In this document: piece after piece, positions 45,078 to 55,423 of the stretch
Layout of the letters: each line of letters begins with the position of its first letter
Numbering within the stretch: position 1 is the stretch's first letter
Assembly: GCA_013216015.1 (NCBI GenBank)
Contig: JABSOI010000037.1
Coordinates: 1-62,516, forward strand
Direction of reading: 5' to 3'
Source of the DNA: Alteromonadaceae bacterium
Lineage (GTDB): Bacteria; Pseudomonadota; Gammaproteobacteria; Enterobacterales; Alteromonadaceae
Length of the DNA: 62,516 nucleotides
Program-made: the position numbers and the translations under genes
Notes under the pieces: model-generated
The model's input: only the letters and a program-made list of their open reading frames with translations
Databases searched by the model: none
Told to the model about the DNA's origin: nothing

Positions 45078-45709
45078 ATTTAATGTTTAGTAGAACAATT
45101 GTTAGCTTTATTATTTCAGTGCTTTTGGTGTGTTTTTAATGCTTTGTCTTACACAAGAAAATTTCAAATTACCACTTTTATGAATGACTCTATTGAAAAG
45201 TTAATTTAGCTAACACTAACAAGGCTCGCGAAGAAAGCTTTGATAAAAGCTATAAGTGCAATACATTTTCTAATGCTTATAAAAACATTGTAAAATATGG
45301 AAAAATTACATCTTTGAAATTATGGGATAAATAGTATTCGCTATAAGATTGAGACTCTTGATATTTAGTATTATGGCAGGCATAAATTTTAAGATGAATA
45401 ATTATCTATTTAAACAAGATTACCCCTAAAAACAATCTATTACGCATATAAATATAACAAGTATTAGTGTCACTGAAAAAACCTTAATGTCACTAAAAAC
45501 TGGTGTAACTCAAAGCTTGGCGATATGTTCAGTGTTACACATTTTAAGGTTAACCAATATGAAAAAAGTTATTATCAAGAGGTTATGTAGGTCCGACCCC
45601 GCAATATTAGGAGTGGTTACCAAATATGATGGGTTACACCGTTGGCTAACCCATCCTACAACTATTACAAACAAAGTTAACTGGGACAGAGCCAATAACA
45701 TTAATACCG
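45078..45709. other. Non-coding stretch with repeat remnant
   Basis: About 630 bp after the hydrolase gene with no supportable gene; small frames lack ribosome sites. The right part (45613-45692) is a one-ended family-1 repeat fragment. Confidence 0.6.
45613..45692. repeat. Family-1-related repeat fragment
   Basis: The palindrome GATGGGTTACACCGTTGGCTAACCCATCC is followed by a terminal repeat whose complement reads GGCTCTGTCCCAGTTAAC, a hybrid between the family-1 and family-3 ends. The left end is missing. It abuts the truncated esterase remnant. Confidence 0.65.
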
Positions 45710-46063
45710 TGGTAACTATGCCTCCAAATGAAGTACCTTGAAAGCTTCTGTTTTTCTCATCTATACGATAAGACGATTCAATCAAAGGCATAAATTCTTG
45801 TCTGAAAATCTAGATAACTAATTGCTCTGGGTAATGTATAGTCAATTGCTCTGCGGTTACTTCCTTCAGGACCTTCTTCAATTAAACAACGATAACATCT
45901 CGATTTTCACGATCAATATCATTAGCAAATGATTTAAAATGCCACTGACCATCCAGCACATAGATAACAGGGTAGTTTTTATCCATATTTTTCCGATAAG
46001 AATAGGGCAGATAAATATGGTAAGGCTAAGTAATAGTTGCCTATAATTGTAAAGCGAAACCAA
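45710..46063 (-). pseudogene. Esterase (COG2819-type alpha/beta hydrolase) remnant
   Basis: Three frames on the minus strand carry consecutive blocks of the putative-esterase family: PYHIYLPYSYRKNMDKNYPV followed by IYVLDGQWHF; EEGPEGSNRRAIDYTLP; and FMPLIESSYRIDEKNRS with the nucleophile elbow GTSFGG. At least two frameshifts separate them, the N-terminus is missing, and the C-terminal half is lost at the repeat fragment. Clearly dead. Confidence 0.75.
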
Positions 46064-46106
46064 CCAACTGTTACGTGTCTGACTTTAAATTCGACTTTTA
46101 ATTTCC

Positions 46107-46640
46107 TTAGATAATTTTATCCCCAAACATTAATATAGGAACCCATATAATACTTGAGAAAAACAGTGAACTCGTTAAAGCAAATATAAATGTACACATC
46201 ACAGCATGACTGAGGTAAATCTTAGTTTTTAATATCTGATGGTTTTGAATTAAAGAAATGAAATTACTCAAAAACACCTTGATACGTTCAATAATATTTA
46301 CAAACCAATTTGTAAAAGGGGTTAACATAATAAGTAAACATGAATAAGCAACTTCAATTCCCGCTACTTCAACAAATAACATTAATTCGAAGGCAAAAGG
46401 GAGGGCTGCAATTATGGCAATAAACATAAAAACTTTGCTAAATTTTCTACCTACTCTCTCTAGAAAAACCATCATCATGGCAAAGTATGCAATTACAAAA
46501 GTAGATGCTCCTAATAATTCCATCAACGAGAATAACTCTAAACCAATATATGCTTCCAGGCCTGCCAAAATAAAAATTAGGATAAGCGCTACCGTATACC
46601 AAGATGCACCTTTTAATTTACTTAATAATTTTTGTTTCAT
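46107..46640 (-). CDS. Multi-pass membrane protein of unknown function
   Basis: A 177-residue protein with five likely helices (residues 14-32, 38-60, 68-92, 95-113, 145-170). No family recognised. Start ATG at 46640 is preceded by AGGTAATTTAA. It stands alone in a decayed area, with remnants on both sides; codon use looks normal for the region. Confidence 0.65.
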   Translation of the reverse strand: MKQKLLSKLKGASWYTVALILIFILAGLEAYIGLELFSLMELLGASTFVIAYFAMMMVFLERVGRKFSKVFMFIAIIAALPFAFELMLFVEVAGIEVAYSCLLIMLTPFTNWFVNIIERIKVFLSNFISLIQNHQILKTKIYLSHAVMCTFIFALTSSLFFSSIIWVPILMFGDKII

Positions 46641-46757
46641 TTAAATTACCTATACTTGCTTTGAGCTAAAAACCTTAAAATGACTTCAATTAATTACGGT
46701 TACAATTCAGTGATGTAAATCTCATAACTTTCATTAATTCACATTAACATCTCAATT

Positions 46758-46813
46758 ACAATGTATCAGAAACAATGTATGAGAAACAATGTATCAGAAA
46801 CAATATAAATGAA
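46758..46813. repeat. Four 14-bp tandem repeats
   Basis: ACAATGTATCAGAA occurs three times with one base difference, followed by a weaker fourth copy. It lies upstream of the membrane-protein gene at 46107-46640. Confidence 0.85.
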
Positions 46814-46914
46814 ATATTTTTCAAAAGTAGAAGCTTGTTGAAACGTCACAGCAGTCATTCATATTGTTTTGCGATGGGGATTTGCGAAGGTTCGCCTAAT
46901 AAAATGATGGATGA

Positions 46915-47121
46915 CCTAATTGTTTTGCGATTATAGTCCTTCATACCATCTATTTTACTGTTGGTTTTGAGCTTTTCATAACAGGCTCAGTTAAACACCG
47001 TAAATTTGATGTTTGGTCGGCCCTGAAATTTAAAAGCGTATTCAGACCTGCTGGAGTTGGTTCTTTTATCTTTGGTATATTCTTGATTTATATAGCAACT
47101 ATTGGTGTGTTCAGCAACTAA
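46915..47121 (+). pseudogene. C-terminal remnant of a membrane protein gene
   Basis: A frame without start codon encodes about 68 residues with natural-looking sequence (IYFTVGFELFITGSVKHRKF, PAGVGSFIFGIFLIYIATIG) and a proper stop. It looks like the tail of a deleted transmembrane protein. Family unknown. Confidence 0.45.
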
Positions 47122-47136
47122 CAAGCTAATAAATAC

Positions 47137-47384
47137 GGCTATGTCCCAGTTAACTGTGACTGTAATAGTTATCAGGATGGGTTAGTCAACGGCTTAACCC
47201 ATCCTATTTGGTAACCACTTCGCCGTTAACCACCTGATAAATCTTTGTTTTGATGGGTTACGCCTGCGGCTAACCCATCCTACGCGGTAAAATTTTGACT
47301 TTATAAAAGTTAAGTTGGTTTTAGCTAATAAGCATTATAAAACAGTTTGTTATAGCTAAAGCAACACTTAACTGGGACATAGCC
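47137..47384. mobile_element. Family-1 MITE, complete, 248 bp
   Basis: Terminal inverted repeats agree at 22 of 25 positions, beginning GGCTATGTCCCAGTTAA on both sides. An exact 9-bp target duplication AATAAATAC flanks it (47128-47136 and 47385-47393). Interior: two palindromes built on GATGGGTTA/TAACCCATC and no reading frame. This is the best-preserved copy of the family. Confidence 0.93.
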
Positions 47385-47573
47385 AATAAATACGGATAAA
47401 AAACAGTTTACTCTTTTCATGCACCAACACTTTAGTAAACTATTTTTTTGCTCTTTATTAAGGCTCTATGTGTTCAGGGGAGCATATGTATTTACTAATC
47501 ACAGAGATATTGAACTGTTATTCCTACAAGCATTGCCTTTTAGGTAAGTCATATAAAAACACAAAATATCAAC

Positions 47574-48640
47574 TTAGATTTTTTTTGACAACCAATGCAT
47601 TATATTTAATAAAAATTGTTCATTTTGCTCTGCACCTTTTCCGATAACACCCATTTTCCTTTTAGCTTTACCAGCAAGCTGTGCAGTGAACATTGCGGCT
47701 TCACCAAAGACAACAACTCTGCCTTTGTAAAATTCCAGTGTTGCGCCCTGACTCCAACCACTGACTGAAAATTCTGGTGTGTTATCATTAAATTTCCAGG
47801 ATTTACTAGGCATATAAGTTACAGCTTCATCACCAAGTATCAGTAAAGCTTCAGCATTAGGCGGAGATAAAAATGCTTGCCCTGTAAAAGTACGGACATA
47901 ATCAATCGTTTCTTTATCATTCATGCCTTTACGTATTACGTGGTTAGTAAGTGCTCCTTCAGAATATTTGAAAATTGAATTTTTGTTCGTTTTATCCTTT
48001 GCATATCCATTGTTAAATTGAAAACCAAAAACAGCAGCTAAAGACTCTGAAGCTTTAGGGAATGGCATATGATCAGCAATAAGAAACAGTGAACCTCCAT
48101 TTTTTACCCAATGATACACAGCTTCAATTTCCTCTCTTTTGAATGCTGAATAGTTAGGTAAATTCCAACTTTTTGTATTTTTGCTGTTTAATGCATTTGA
48201 AATAACCAGGACATCAACATTTTTCAGTGAATCTTTCGAAAACAATTTGGTGTTTTTATCTACGTTATAACCATCACTTTGCAATATTTTTGCAAAGGGT
48301 TGGTACCTTCCATCCATAGTATGAAAATTATGGTGTGCTTCATCTATGAGCACCGTAGGCGCTTCACTTTCTAAGAAGGTCTTTTTAGAATTTACTGGAA
48401 CAAAATCACTACTACCCACTTGTTGGGCATTAATACTTATGGAAATGATACATATACCCATCACCATTCAAAATGCAGGTTTTGATTCGTTTAAAAAACA
48501 TATTTACTGCGTTGCTGAATCTTAAATAAGAATAACTTATCCGGCGAATCAGCGTCTTGTAACTATGCTTTTTAATTCACCTCAAATTCCCGCATTTTGA
48601 AAGGTAACGGGTATATAAGACCCGCTAATATTTTTTTCAT
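47574..48640 (-). pseudogene. DUF4350-type secreted protein, signal peptide split by a MITE
   Basis: The original start is ATG 48640 after AGGAAATTTA. Taking out the 159-bp element and one TA gives the uninterrupted leader MKKILAGLICIISISINA. The body (up to 47574) is a DUF4350-like protein: APTVLIDEAHHNFHTMDGRY, VLVISNALN, WVKNGGSLFLIADHMPFPKA, GRVVVFGEAAMFTAQL. In the present sequence translation from 48640 stops inside the element. A shortened frame of 297 codons starts at 48467 with an ATG supplied by the element and keeps only half the leader (MVMGICIISISINA). So it may still be made, but secretion is doubtful. Confidence 0.82.
48455..48613. mobile_element. Family-2 MITE, 159 bp, inside a signal-peptide region
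   Basis: Exact inverted copy of the element at 32339-32497 as far as can be read, with TA on both sides. It lies between codons 9 and 10 of the DUF4350-type gene. Identity of the two copies implies recent movement. Confidence 0.92.
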
Positions 48641-49110
48641 TAAATTTCCTGTTCTTGGTTATGGATAAATTACAGTAATTCTCGGTAAAATTTATTTATA
48701 TTAAATATCAGTTAGTTACAGTGATTTTTAGATGTATTTTCGCACTATTGTTTGTTGTGATTTTTTACATCATGTTGATTTTATTAATTAAGTTATCGCG
48801 AAAACTCATCATTCGCCGAGAATGGCTGGATAAATTACGGTTACCTGTTAATTAGTTGTCGGATGGGTTAGTCAACGGCTTAACCCATCACTTAACATAA
48901 CACAACTGCCTGATAATAAGGTAAAATATGGTATTTTGATGGGTTACGCCTTCGGCTAACCCATCCTACGCGCTGAAATCTTGACCTGGCAAATAAATAC
49001 GATAAAACAATAAATTACGGTCAAGTCACGCTTAACTGGTACATATCAATACAATTGTATAACCAAGCCACTTGGGTATAAGTTTATTCCTTCTCAGGAA
49101 GATTTAATTA
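48641..49110. other. Gap with degenerate repeats
   Basis: The first 200 bp are the promoter area of the DUF4350-type gene. The rest is a degenerate family-1 copy (48855-49046) and a half element ending CCAAGCCACTTGGGTATA at 49063-49080, the end motif seen in the family-2 relative at 59906-60081. Confidence 0.65.
48855..49046. repeat. Degenerate family-1 element
   Basis: Both palindromes of the family are present (GGATGGGTTAGTCAACGGC and GATGGGTTACGCCTTCGGC), and the right terminal repeat survives as CACGCTTAACTGGTACATATC. The left end is worn away. No target duplication could be seen. Confidence 0.7.
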
Positions 49111-51674
49111 TTAAGAATTTAACGCCTTATTAATCAGTAAGCTCAAATAAGCATCGTGAGCTTTATCATTGTTACTTTTACCAAAACTCATTGCAGTAGC
49201 CTGTTCCAAAATAGCGCTTAATTGTCCTAACGCAGCAACTTTCGCTAAATTGTCATATTTTGAGCTTTTGTCCACACCAACAATTCTTAATAAACGGTTA
49301 ACGTATTCAATTTGCACATTTCTACTGAGAGATGACGGATTTTTTGCATCAACAAATATAGAAGACGTCAGGTCATTCATAAAATGAGTTAACGAATAGC
49401 TGTTTCCATAGAGTTCGGTATCCGAAATACGTTTTAATACATTAGTATGCAGCAATTGATCTAATACGCTTTTTTGCATATTCAATACCATATCATGTGC
49501 TTTAGGATCTTCATTTTTACCAAAATGATTAAAACCACGACGTTGATGTTGCATAAAGTTATATAATGGATGCATCGCTATTAACGTATCACCACCAAAC
49601 ACATACTCAGCCAGTGCTTTCATTGCTGCCTGCTGTGTTTTGGCTGGTACTGGCGTATAAAGTTGAGTTGATTTAGCCGCGTCAACAAAATCACGCTCTA
49701 TATAAATACCGCCAATTTGACGTGAAATAATATCCGCCTGACTTTTATACTGCAAATATAATGAATTAGCAGCAATCAACAATGGTTGATATGAGTCACC
49801 TTCTTGTAAAAATTTTTGCTTCAAGTCAGCAAACAGACTGTTAATTAACGCCATACGATCTGTAGCATAAGCAACTGGGTTCGATGACATATCGTTGATC
49901 ATAGTGCGTGGATCAATATGGCGACCAGGTGATCTCATATCGTCGGCATCGTTACCAAAAGCCAAACCTTTTTCACCCGAGCGACTTAAAATAGCCGTTA
50001 ATCGTTTTTGCTCATCTTCTGCGTTTTCCAATGAAGTTGAATAACCATATTCTATCGCCCAAATGTCATAAGGACCGGGTTTGGTTTGAAAATAGTCACC
50101 TTGTTCAAGGCCTTCAGGTGCAACGTTGATCGGGGTATAATCCATTACTGATCCACTTAATACCCCTTGGGTTAATGATTTATCATGAATTTCTTTCTCA
50201 TCCCATAAAATTGATGCTTTCATGTTATGGTTTAAACCTAAGGTATGACCTACTTCATGCATTATAAGCATGCTTAAACCTTCATCTATCAAGGCCTTAT
50301 TTTCAATACTGTTGTCTTGGGTCATAGTTGAACCCTGAAACATAGCAGAGCCAAGAATAAACCCCTGTTGTAACTCATGACCTGCACTGCAATTCAATCC
50401 ACCTTGTTGAAAGGCATCAGGCTCAGAACCAAAGTTAGTTAAACTGCTTGCACCCTGACTATAAAGATTGTCATATAACCAACGATTTTTCATGAAAACA
50501 AACTCTAACATGATGTCTGCGCCAAGCATTTCACCCGTCAGAGGATTCGCTAAAGATGGACCATAACCACCAAAACGCGGAATAGGAGAAGAAGTCCAAC
50601 GCAATACATTGTAATTAATATCACCAGCATTCCACGTAGCATCGTCAGGTTGTGTTTTTACAATCATCGCATTTTTAAAACCTGCTTTTTCAAAGGCGAT
50701 ATTCCAACTTAATACCGCTTCTTTAATGGTATTACGCCATTCATACGGTGTTGTATTTTCAATCCACCAAACAATAGGTTTTACCGGCTCTGACAAAGCA
50801 GCATCAGGATCTTGTTTGACTAAATTCCAACGTTTAATCACATCTTGGTATGGGGCCCATTTATTTGAAGTCATCTGGTCATACTGTTGAGTAAAATAAC
50901 CAATACGTGCATCATCAATCCGGGCAGTAAAATCGCTTTGTGGTAATTTTACAAATGAATGTTGTATTTTAATTGATGTAGAACGGGGATCTGATACTGC
51001 ACCTGAACCAAGAACACTCGGGTTTGCATTATTGAAAACATAATCAACCACAACATCGACATTATTATCATAAGCTCGTTTATCTAAAATGCGCGATTTC
51101 TTATCATTTAGTTTGCCTAATTTAAAACGCTTTTTGGCTAACTTATCATCAGGATTAGTCCACGGTGAAACTTTATGTAATGCTTCACTTAAAAATAATT
51201 TATCTACATTAAGGGCAATTTGTCCCTTTTCTTCTTTCACAATTTTTAATGTTGCCAATACCGCTTCACTAATATTGGCGTCTTTTGCTCTACTGATCGG
51301 ATTATTTTCATCAAATTTAAAGCGACCAGTTTTGGTTATAATATCAATACGATCAAAATAACGTCTGAATTCAATTAATTTATTCTCACGATATCCTCCA
51401 CGAACGTGACCAGCATCAATAAGACCATCTACGGTTTGGACAAAATAGAAAATAGGCGTATCCAATTGATCTTCATTGATCAACATTAAAGTTTCACCCG
51501 TTTTTTTATCTTGATAGAACTTAAATAATCCTTTAGTTTCAATCTTATCAGCGAGCATTTCTGTCAATGTTTGTTTTTTTCTTCTTTCTTGGATTTCTCT
51601 TTATCGGCAGCTTCAACAGCATTTATTCCGGCCATGGCTAGCATCAGAGCTAGTGAAACAGTAGTCAATTTCAC
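49111..51674 (-). pseudogene. Zinc metalloprotease (DUF5117/DUF4953 type), frameshifted near the N-terminus
   Basis: The protein is a large secreted metalloprotease: a long DUF5117-like N-terminal region and a metzincin-like site HEVGHTLGLNHN with VMDYTP as Met-turn, followed by a helical C-terminus. The open frame from 51567 (818 codons) lacks a signal peptide. One is encoded just upstream from GTG 51674 (AAGGA before it): MKLTTVSLALMLAMAGINAV. The two frames are joined if the A7 tract at about 51573-51579 had eight A: KKEEKKQTLTEML. Either a genuine one-base loss (phase-variable or dead) or an assembly error. Confidence 0.85.
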
Positions 51675-51901
51675 AGGTTATTTCCTTTTGTTTTTAGTTT
51701 TTTTTGTTATTTAAAATCTGAATTATCTGATAACAAAACTGATCTTTGACAGTTCATCATTACCCTAACAGTATTCTTTATTAAATAAAGAAGTAAAAAG
51801 TAAATATTTATTGAAAATAAAGTGAAATTGTAACAAATCTTTTTTAGCATAATAGTACTTGATATACTGCGGTCACTTTTACTCATTCAAGAATAAAAAT
51901 A

Positions 51902-53662
51902 ATGACTTATAAATCACTACGTGTTTCTCTGGTGTTGCTCACATCAATAATGCTAGCCCCTGTGGTAACCGCTGAAGAGCTTCATACAAATTCTCACTCT
52001 TCACGCCAATTGTCTCAGTTATTAACAGAGCACTGGAAAAATGCTAACAAAGAACAAATATTTTTTCGTAAAGATCCTGATACTTTTAGAATGAATGGTA
52101 AATTGCCTTCTTATTCTCAAGAAGCAATGAAACGACGTTCAGCTTATAATCAATCTTTATTAGCACGTCTTGAAAAAATAGATTTACAGGATCTCTCGGC
52201 CACAGAGCAAGTAACTTACCGTTTATTTGTCTATGAACGTCAGGCCGAAGCAAAAAGCTATCACCAATTAGATCACTTTTATCCTATGAATATATATGCG
52301 GGATATCATACTTATTTTGCTGGAGCGCCAGCAAACATGTCTTTTATAAGTAAAAAAAATTACGATAATTATTTAGTCAGCCTGGCCGATTATCCTCGTT
52401 ATAATCAAGAGCAAATAATTAATCTCAAAGAAGCTATTGCTCAAGGACATGTCCATTACTGCGAGAGTTTTAAAAATTACCAAACGAGCATTAGCAAACA
52501 CGTAGTAACTGATGTTGAAAAAAGTGTTTTTTACCAACCTTTCGTTAACATGCCGAGCAACGTATCTTCAGTAGATAAAGCAAAATATCAAAAGAAAGCC
52601 AAACAAGTGATCAAGGATCTGGTTATTCCTGAATACCGCCGGTATTTTAAATTTTTCACCACTCAATATATGCCAAATTGTCGTAAAACAGTCAGTATCA
52701 GTGAACTGAAAAATGGCGGGGATTATTACCAATATCTGATTGAATACTACACCACAACATCAATGACAGCAGATGAAATTCATAATTTAGGACTAAATGA
52801 AGTCTCTCGTATTCGAAAAGAAATGCAGGATATTATTACTGAGCTAAATTTTAAAGGTGATTTTAAAGCATTTATAAAATTTTTACGTACCGACCCACGC
52901 TTTTATACCGATACACCAAGAGATTTAATAGAAAAGGCCAGCTATATTACCCGAAAAATGGCAGCACAACTGCCTAAATGGTTTTCTGTACTCCCTCGTT
53001 CTACTTTTGATATAAAATCAAGTCCCGAAGGTGGTGCCTATTATGTTGCTTCTGACGGCAGTGGTACAACATCAGGTACCTACTTTCTCAATACGAAAGA
53101 TCTGAAAAGTGAACCTTTATATACCTTAGAGGCGTTAACTTTTCATGAAGCAGAGCCGGGGCACCATTTCCAAAGTTCTATTGCTCAAGAGGTTGATATG
53201 GCTGAATTCAGAAAAACGCTTTCTCATTCTGCCTATGGTGAAGGATGGGCGCTATATTCTGAGAGTTTAGGAAAAGAAATAGGATTTTATCAGGATCCCT
53301 ACAGTGATTTTGGTCGTTTAACCTATGAAGCATGGCGCGCCTGTCGATTAGTTGTAGATACAGGTATGCACGCTAAAGGCTGGACTAGACAGCAGGCAAT
53401 AGACTATTTAGCTGAAAATACTGCACTCAGCATGTCTGATGTTAACAAGCAAATAGACCGTTATATCAGCTGGCCAGCGCAAGCCCTGTCTTATAAAATT
53501 GGTGAGATAAAAATTAGAAAATTACGACAAATAGCTCAGGAGAAACTTGGTGATAAATTCGATGTCCGTTCTTTTCACGACCAGATATTAAAAAATGGTA
53601 GCTTGCCACTAGCATTGCTGGAAGAATTAACGCTTGATTGGGTTAACCAACAGCTGAAATAA
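51902..53662 (+). CDS. Secreted DUF885-family peptidase
   Basis: A 586-residue protein with signal peptide (VSLVLLTSIMLAPVVTAEE, cleavage near TAEE). The C-terminal half is the DUF885 metallopeptidase-like domain: LTFHEAEPGHHFQ (HExxxH-type zinc site), YGEGWALYSESLG, and the W-P-A-Q-A-L-S-Y-K-I-G block. The family is thought to be zinc peptidases of gluzincin type. It diverges from the metalloprotease gene at 49111-51674, giving a pair of secreted proteases with a shared 230-bp promoter region. Confidence 0.9.
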   Translation: MTYKSLRVSLVLLTSIMLAPVVTAEELHTNSHSSRQLSQLLTEHWKNANKEQIFFRKDPDTFRMNGKLPSYSQEAMKRRSAYNQSLLARLEKIDLQDLSATEQVTYRLFVYERQAEAKSYHQLDHFYPMNIYAGYHTYFAGAPANMSFISKKNYDNYLVSLADYPRYNQEQIINLKEAIAQGHVHYCESFKNYQTSISKHVVTDVEKSVFYQPFVNMPSNVSSVDKAKYQKKAKQVIKDLVIPEYRRYFKFFTTQYMPNCRKTVSISELKNGGDYYQYLIEYYTTTSMTADEIHNLGLNEVSRIRKEMQDIITELNFKGDFKAFIKFLRTDPRFYTDTPRDLIEKASYITRKMAAQLPKWFSVLPRSTFDIKSSPEGGAYYVASDGSGTTSGTYFLNTKDLKSEPLYTLEALTFHEAEPGHHFQSSIAQEVDMAEFRKTLSHSAYGEGWALYSESLGKEIGFYQDPYSDFGRLTYEAWRACRLVVDTGMHAKGWTRQQAIDYLAENTALSMSDVNKQIDRYISWPAQALSYKIGEIKIRKLRQIAQEKLGDKFDVRSFHDQILKNGSLPLALLEELTLDWVNQQLK

Positions 53663-53675
53663 TACCATGGTAAAA

Positions 53676-53715
53676 TTGCAATGATGGGTTACGCCATAGG
53701 CTAACCCATCCAACA
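53676..53715. repeat. Family-1 palindrome fragment
   Basis: GATGGGTTACGCCATAGGCTAACCCATCC is the central palindrome of the family, again with no terminal repeats, placed 20 bp after the DUF885 gene. Confidence 0.75.
53683..53710. terminator. Repeat-derived hairpin between convergent genes
   Basis: Stem GATGGGTTA/TAACCCATC between the convergent DUF885 and CDGSH genes. No T-run follows, so it may act by stalling or protect 3' ends rather than terminate. Confidence 0.4.
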
Positions 53716-53736
53716 AGCCACTAACTTGTACTAACT

Positions 53737-54015
53737 TTATTTATCTGGTCCTTCCTTACCTACCTGTTCAATACTAATTTTTTTATGGCTGCCATCACAA
53801 AAAGGTAAGTTATCACTTTGCTTACAAACGCATAAATAAGCAGTTCCATCATCTTCAGCTTGAAATTTTTGCGGTGAGAATGACGTCCCTTTATGAGATC
53901 CGTCACAAAAGGGTTGATTACCAGATTTACCACAGACGCAAAAATAGTATTCCTCTCCCTTTTTTAACTCAACTCCTTTGGGCTTATTATTAGCAATTAT
54001 TGGATTGTTCATCAT
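53737..54015 (-). CDS. CDGSH iron-sulfur domain protein
   Basis: A 92-residue protein with two CDGSH motifs, CVCGKSGNQPFCDGSH and CVCKQSDNLPFCDGSH, each binding a [2Fe-2S] cluster through three Cys and one His. Tandem CDGSH proteins of this size are usual in bacteria; roles in redox or iron handling are assumed. Ribosome site AGGTAGGAT lies before two adjacent ATGs. It is downstream of the glutathionyl-hydroquinone-reductase-like gene. Confidence 0.95.
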   Translation of the reverse strand: MMNNPIIANNKPKGVELKKGEEYYFCVCGKSGNQPFCDGSHKGTSFSPQKFQAEDDGTAYLCVCKQSDNLPFCDGSHKKISIEQVGKEGPDK

Positions 54016-54112
54016 ATCCTACCTGTATTAATATCAATCAAACTAAATCAAGTACAGAAATAAACAAAGTATAGTTCAAAGTTCAACAATTTTTATTTCA
54101 ATTGGTATCATA

Positions 54113-55088
54113 CTAAAACTGTGAACGATTATGCGCCTGATTAAAGTCTAATAGTGGACCTAGCGGAATAACTCTGCTTGGGTTTATTGTCTCATGCGAG
54201 CCGTAGTAATGTGCTTTAATATAATCAATATCAACAGTCTCAGCGATACCGGCAACCTGATACAACTCACGCAAATAATTTGATAACGCCAGATAATCAA
54301 CAATACGCTTTTTATTGCATTTAAAATGCCCTACATAAACGGCATCGAAATGCACCAAAGTAGTAAACAACCTCCAGTCAGCTTCAGTTATTTTATCACC
54401 TGACAAATAACGTTGTGAGGTAAGCTTATGTTCTAATTGGTCTAATGCACTAAAAACATCATTGACCCCTTCTTCGTATGCCTCTTGTGTGGTGGCAAAT
54501 CCTGCACGGTATACACCATTATTAATGTTGTGATAAACCAACTCGTTAATTTCATTTATTTCTTCATGTTTATCACTGGGATAAAAATCGCCCTCTTTCG
54601 CACCAATGTCATCAAAAGCACTGTTAAACATTCTAATAATATCTGCTGATTCATTACTGACAATTGTATTTTTCTGCTTATCCCATAATACAGGTACGGT
54701 TACACGCCCGGTATAATCAGGTATTGCCAGTGTATAAATTTGATGCATCCGTTTTGTATCATTAACACTATCAGCAATAACGCCCTTGCCAGATTCAAAC
54801 GTCCAGCCTTCATCTGCCATAAACGAGTTAACCACCGAAATTGATATCATGTCTAAACCCTTTAGCGCCCGAAATATCAAAGTGCGGTGCGCCCACGGAC
54901 ATGCCAGAGAAACATAAAGATGATAACGACCAGGCTCAGCTTTAAAAACCACCCTTACCTGTCGGCCCCGGCTGACCGTCTGCGGTTACCCAGTTTCTGA
55001 AATGCGAATCTTTTCGAACAAAACGTCCATTAGTCGCTTTTGTATCGTACCAATCGGTATGCCATTTTCCTTCAACTAACAATCCCAT
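54113..55088 (-). pseudogene. Glutathionyl-hydroquinone reductase-like (YqjG/ECM4), frameshifted
   Basis: From ATG 55088 (AGGAG upstream) the frame encodes the family N-terminus MGLLVEGKWHTDWYDTK, then meets a stop at KGGF. The frame from 54952 continues with KAEPGRYHLYVSLACPWAHR (catalytic Cys in ACPWAHR) to the end. One T too many in the run at 54944-54948 separates them; with four T the join reads KGGFKAEPGRY. The complete 324-residue enzyme would reduce glutathionyl-hydroquinones. Real inactivation or homopolymer sequencing error cannot be told apart here. Confidence 0.88.
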
Positions 55089-55423
55089 GTGTTGCTCCTA
55101 TTTATTAAGCCGATTTATTCAAGTATAGCCAGTTTAGTTTTTGATGAATTCAGAATAAACAGTAACAAATACAATTGATAATTCTCTACTTGAGAACAAT
55201 AAGATCAAAAACATCAATGCAATGAGTTCGGCAATAACAATTTATTCAAGAATTTCCAGCTTTACGATGTAATCCAAGTAATTAATAATTAGTTTTTTAA
55301 CTTAAAGCCAATTTAAATAAAAAGCTAGAATGATAAATGTTTATCAATCTAGCTTTTTTGTTTAACAACCAAACAAGATGAAAGCAACTTCATTAAGTAA
55401 GGTTACTAACAACTGCTTCATCG
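55089..55423. other. Intergenic region with terminator
   Basis: 335 bp, AT-rich. It holds the promoter of the reductase-like gene and a strong hairpin at 55319-55360. Nothing else is seen. Confidence 0.7.
55319..55360. terminator. Strong bidirectional intrinsic terminator
   Basis: AAAAGCTAGA/TCTAGCTTTT continued by TGATAAA/TTTATCA forms a near-perfect stem of about 17 bp with A and T runs on either side. It lies 64 bp downstream of the UPF0158 gene (minus strand). Confidence 0.92.

Larger units (their letters stand above)
46641..47573. other. Decayed intergenic stretch
   Basis: The 933-bp gap holds a 14-bp tandem repeat (46758-46813), the tail of a lost membrane-protein gene (46915-47121) and a complete family-1 MITE (47137-47384). 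The last 190 bp show nothing. Confidence 0.75.

Noticed and set aside
45487-45791. Overlapping frames on both strands at 45487-45791
   Set aside because: They lie on repeat sequence and on the esterase remnant; neither has independent support as a gene.
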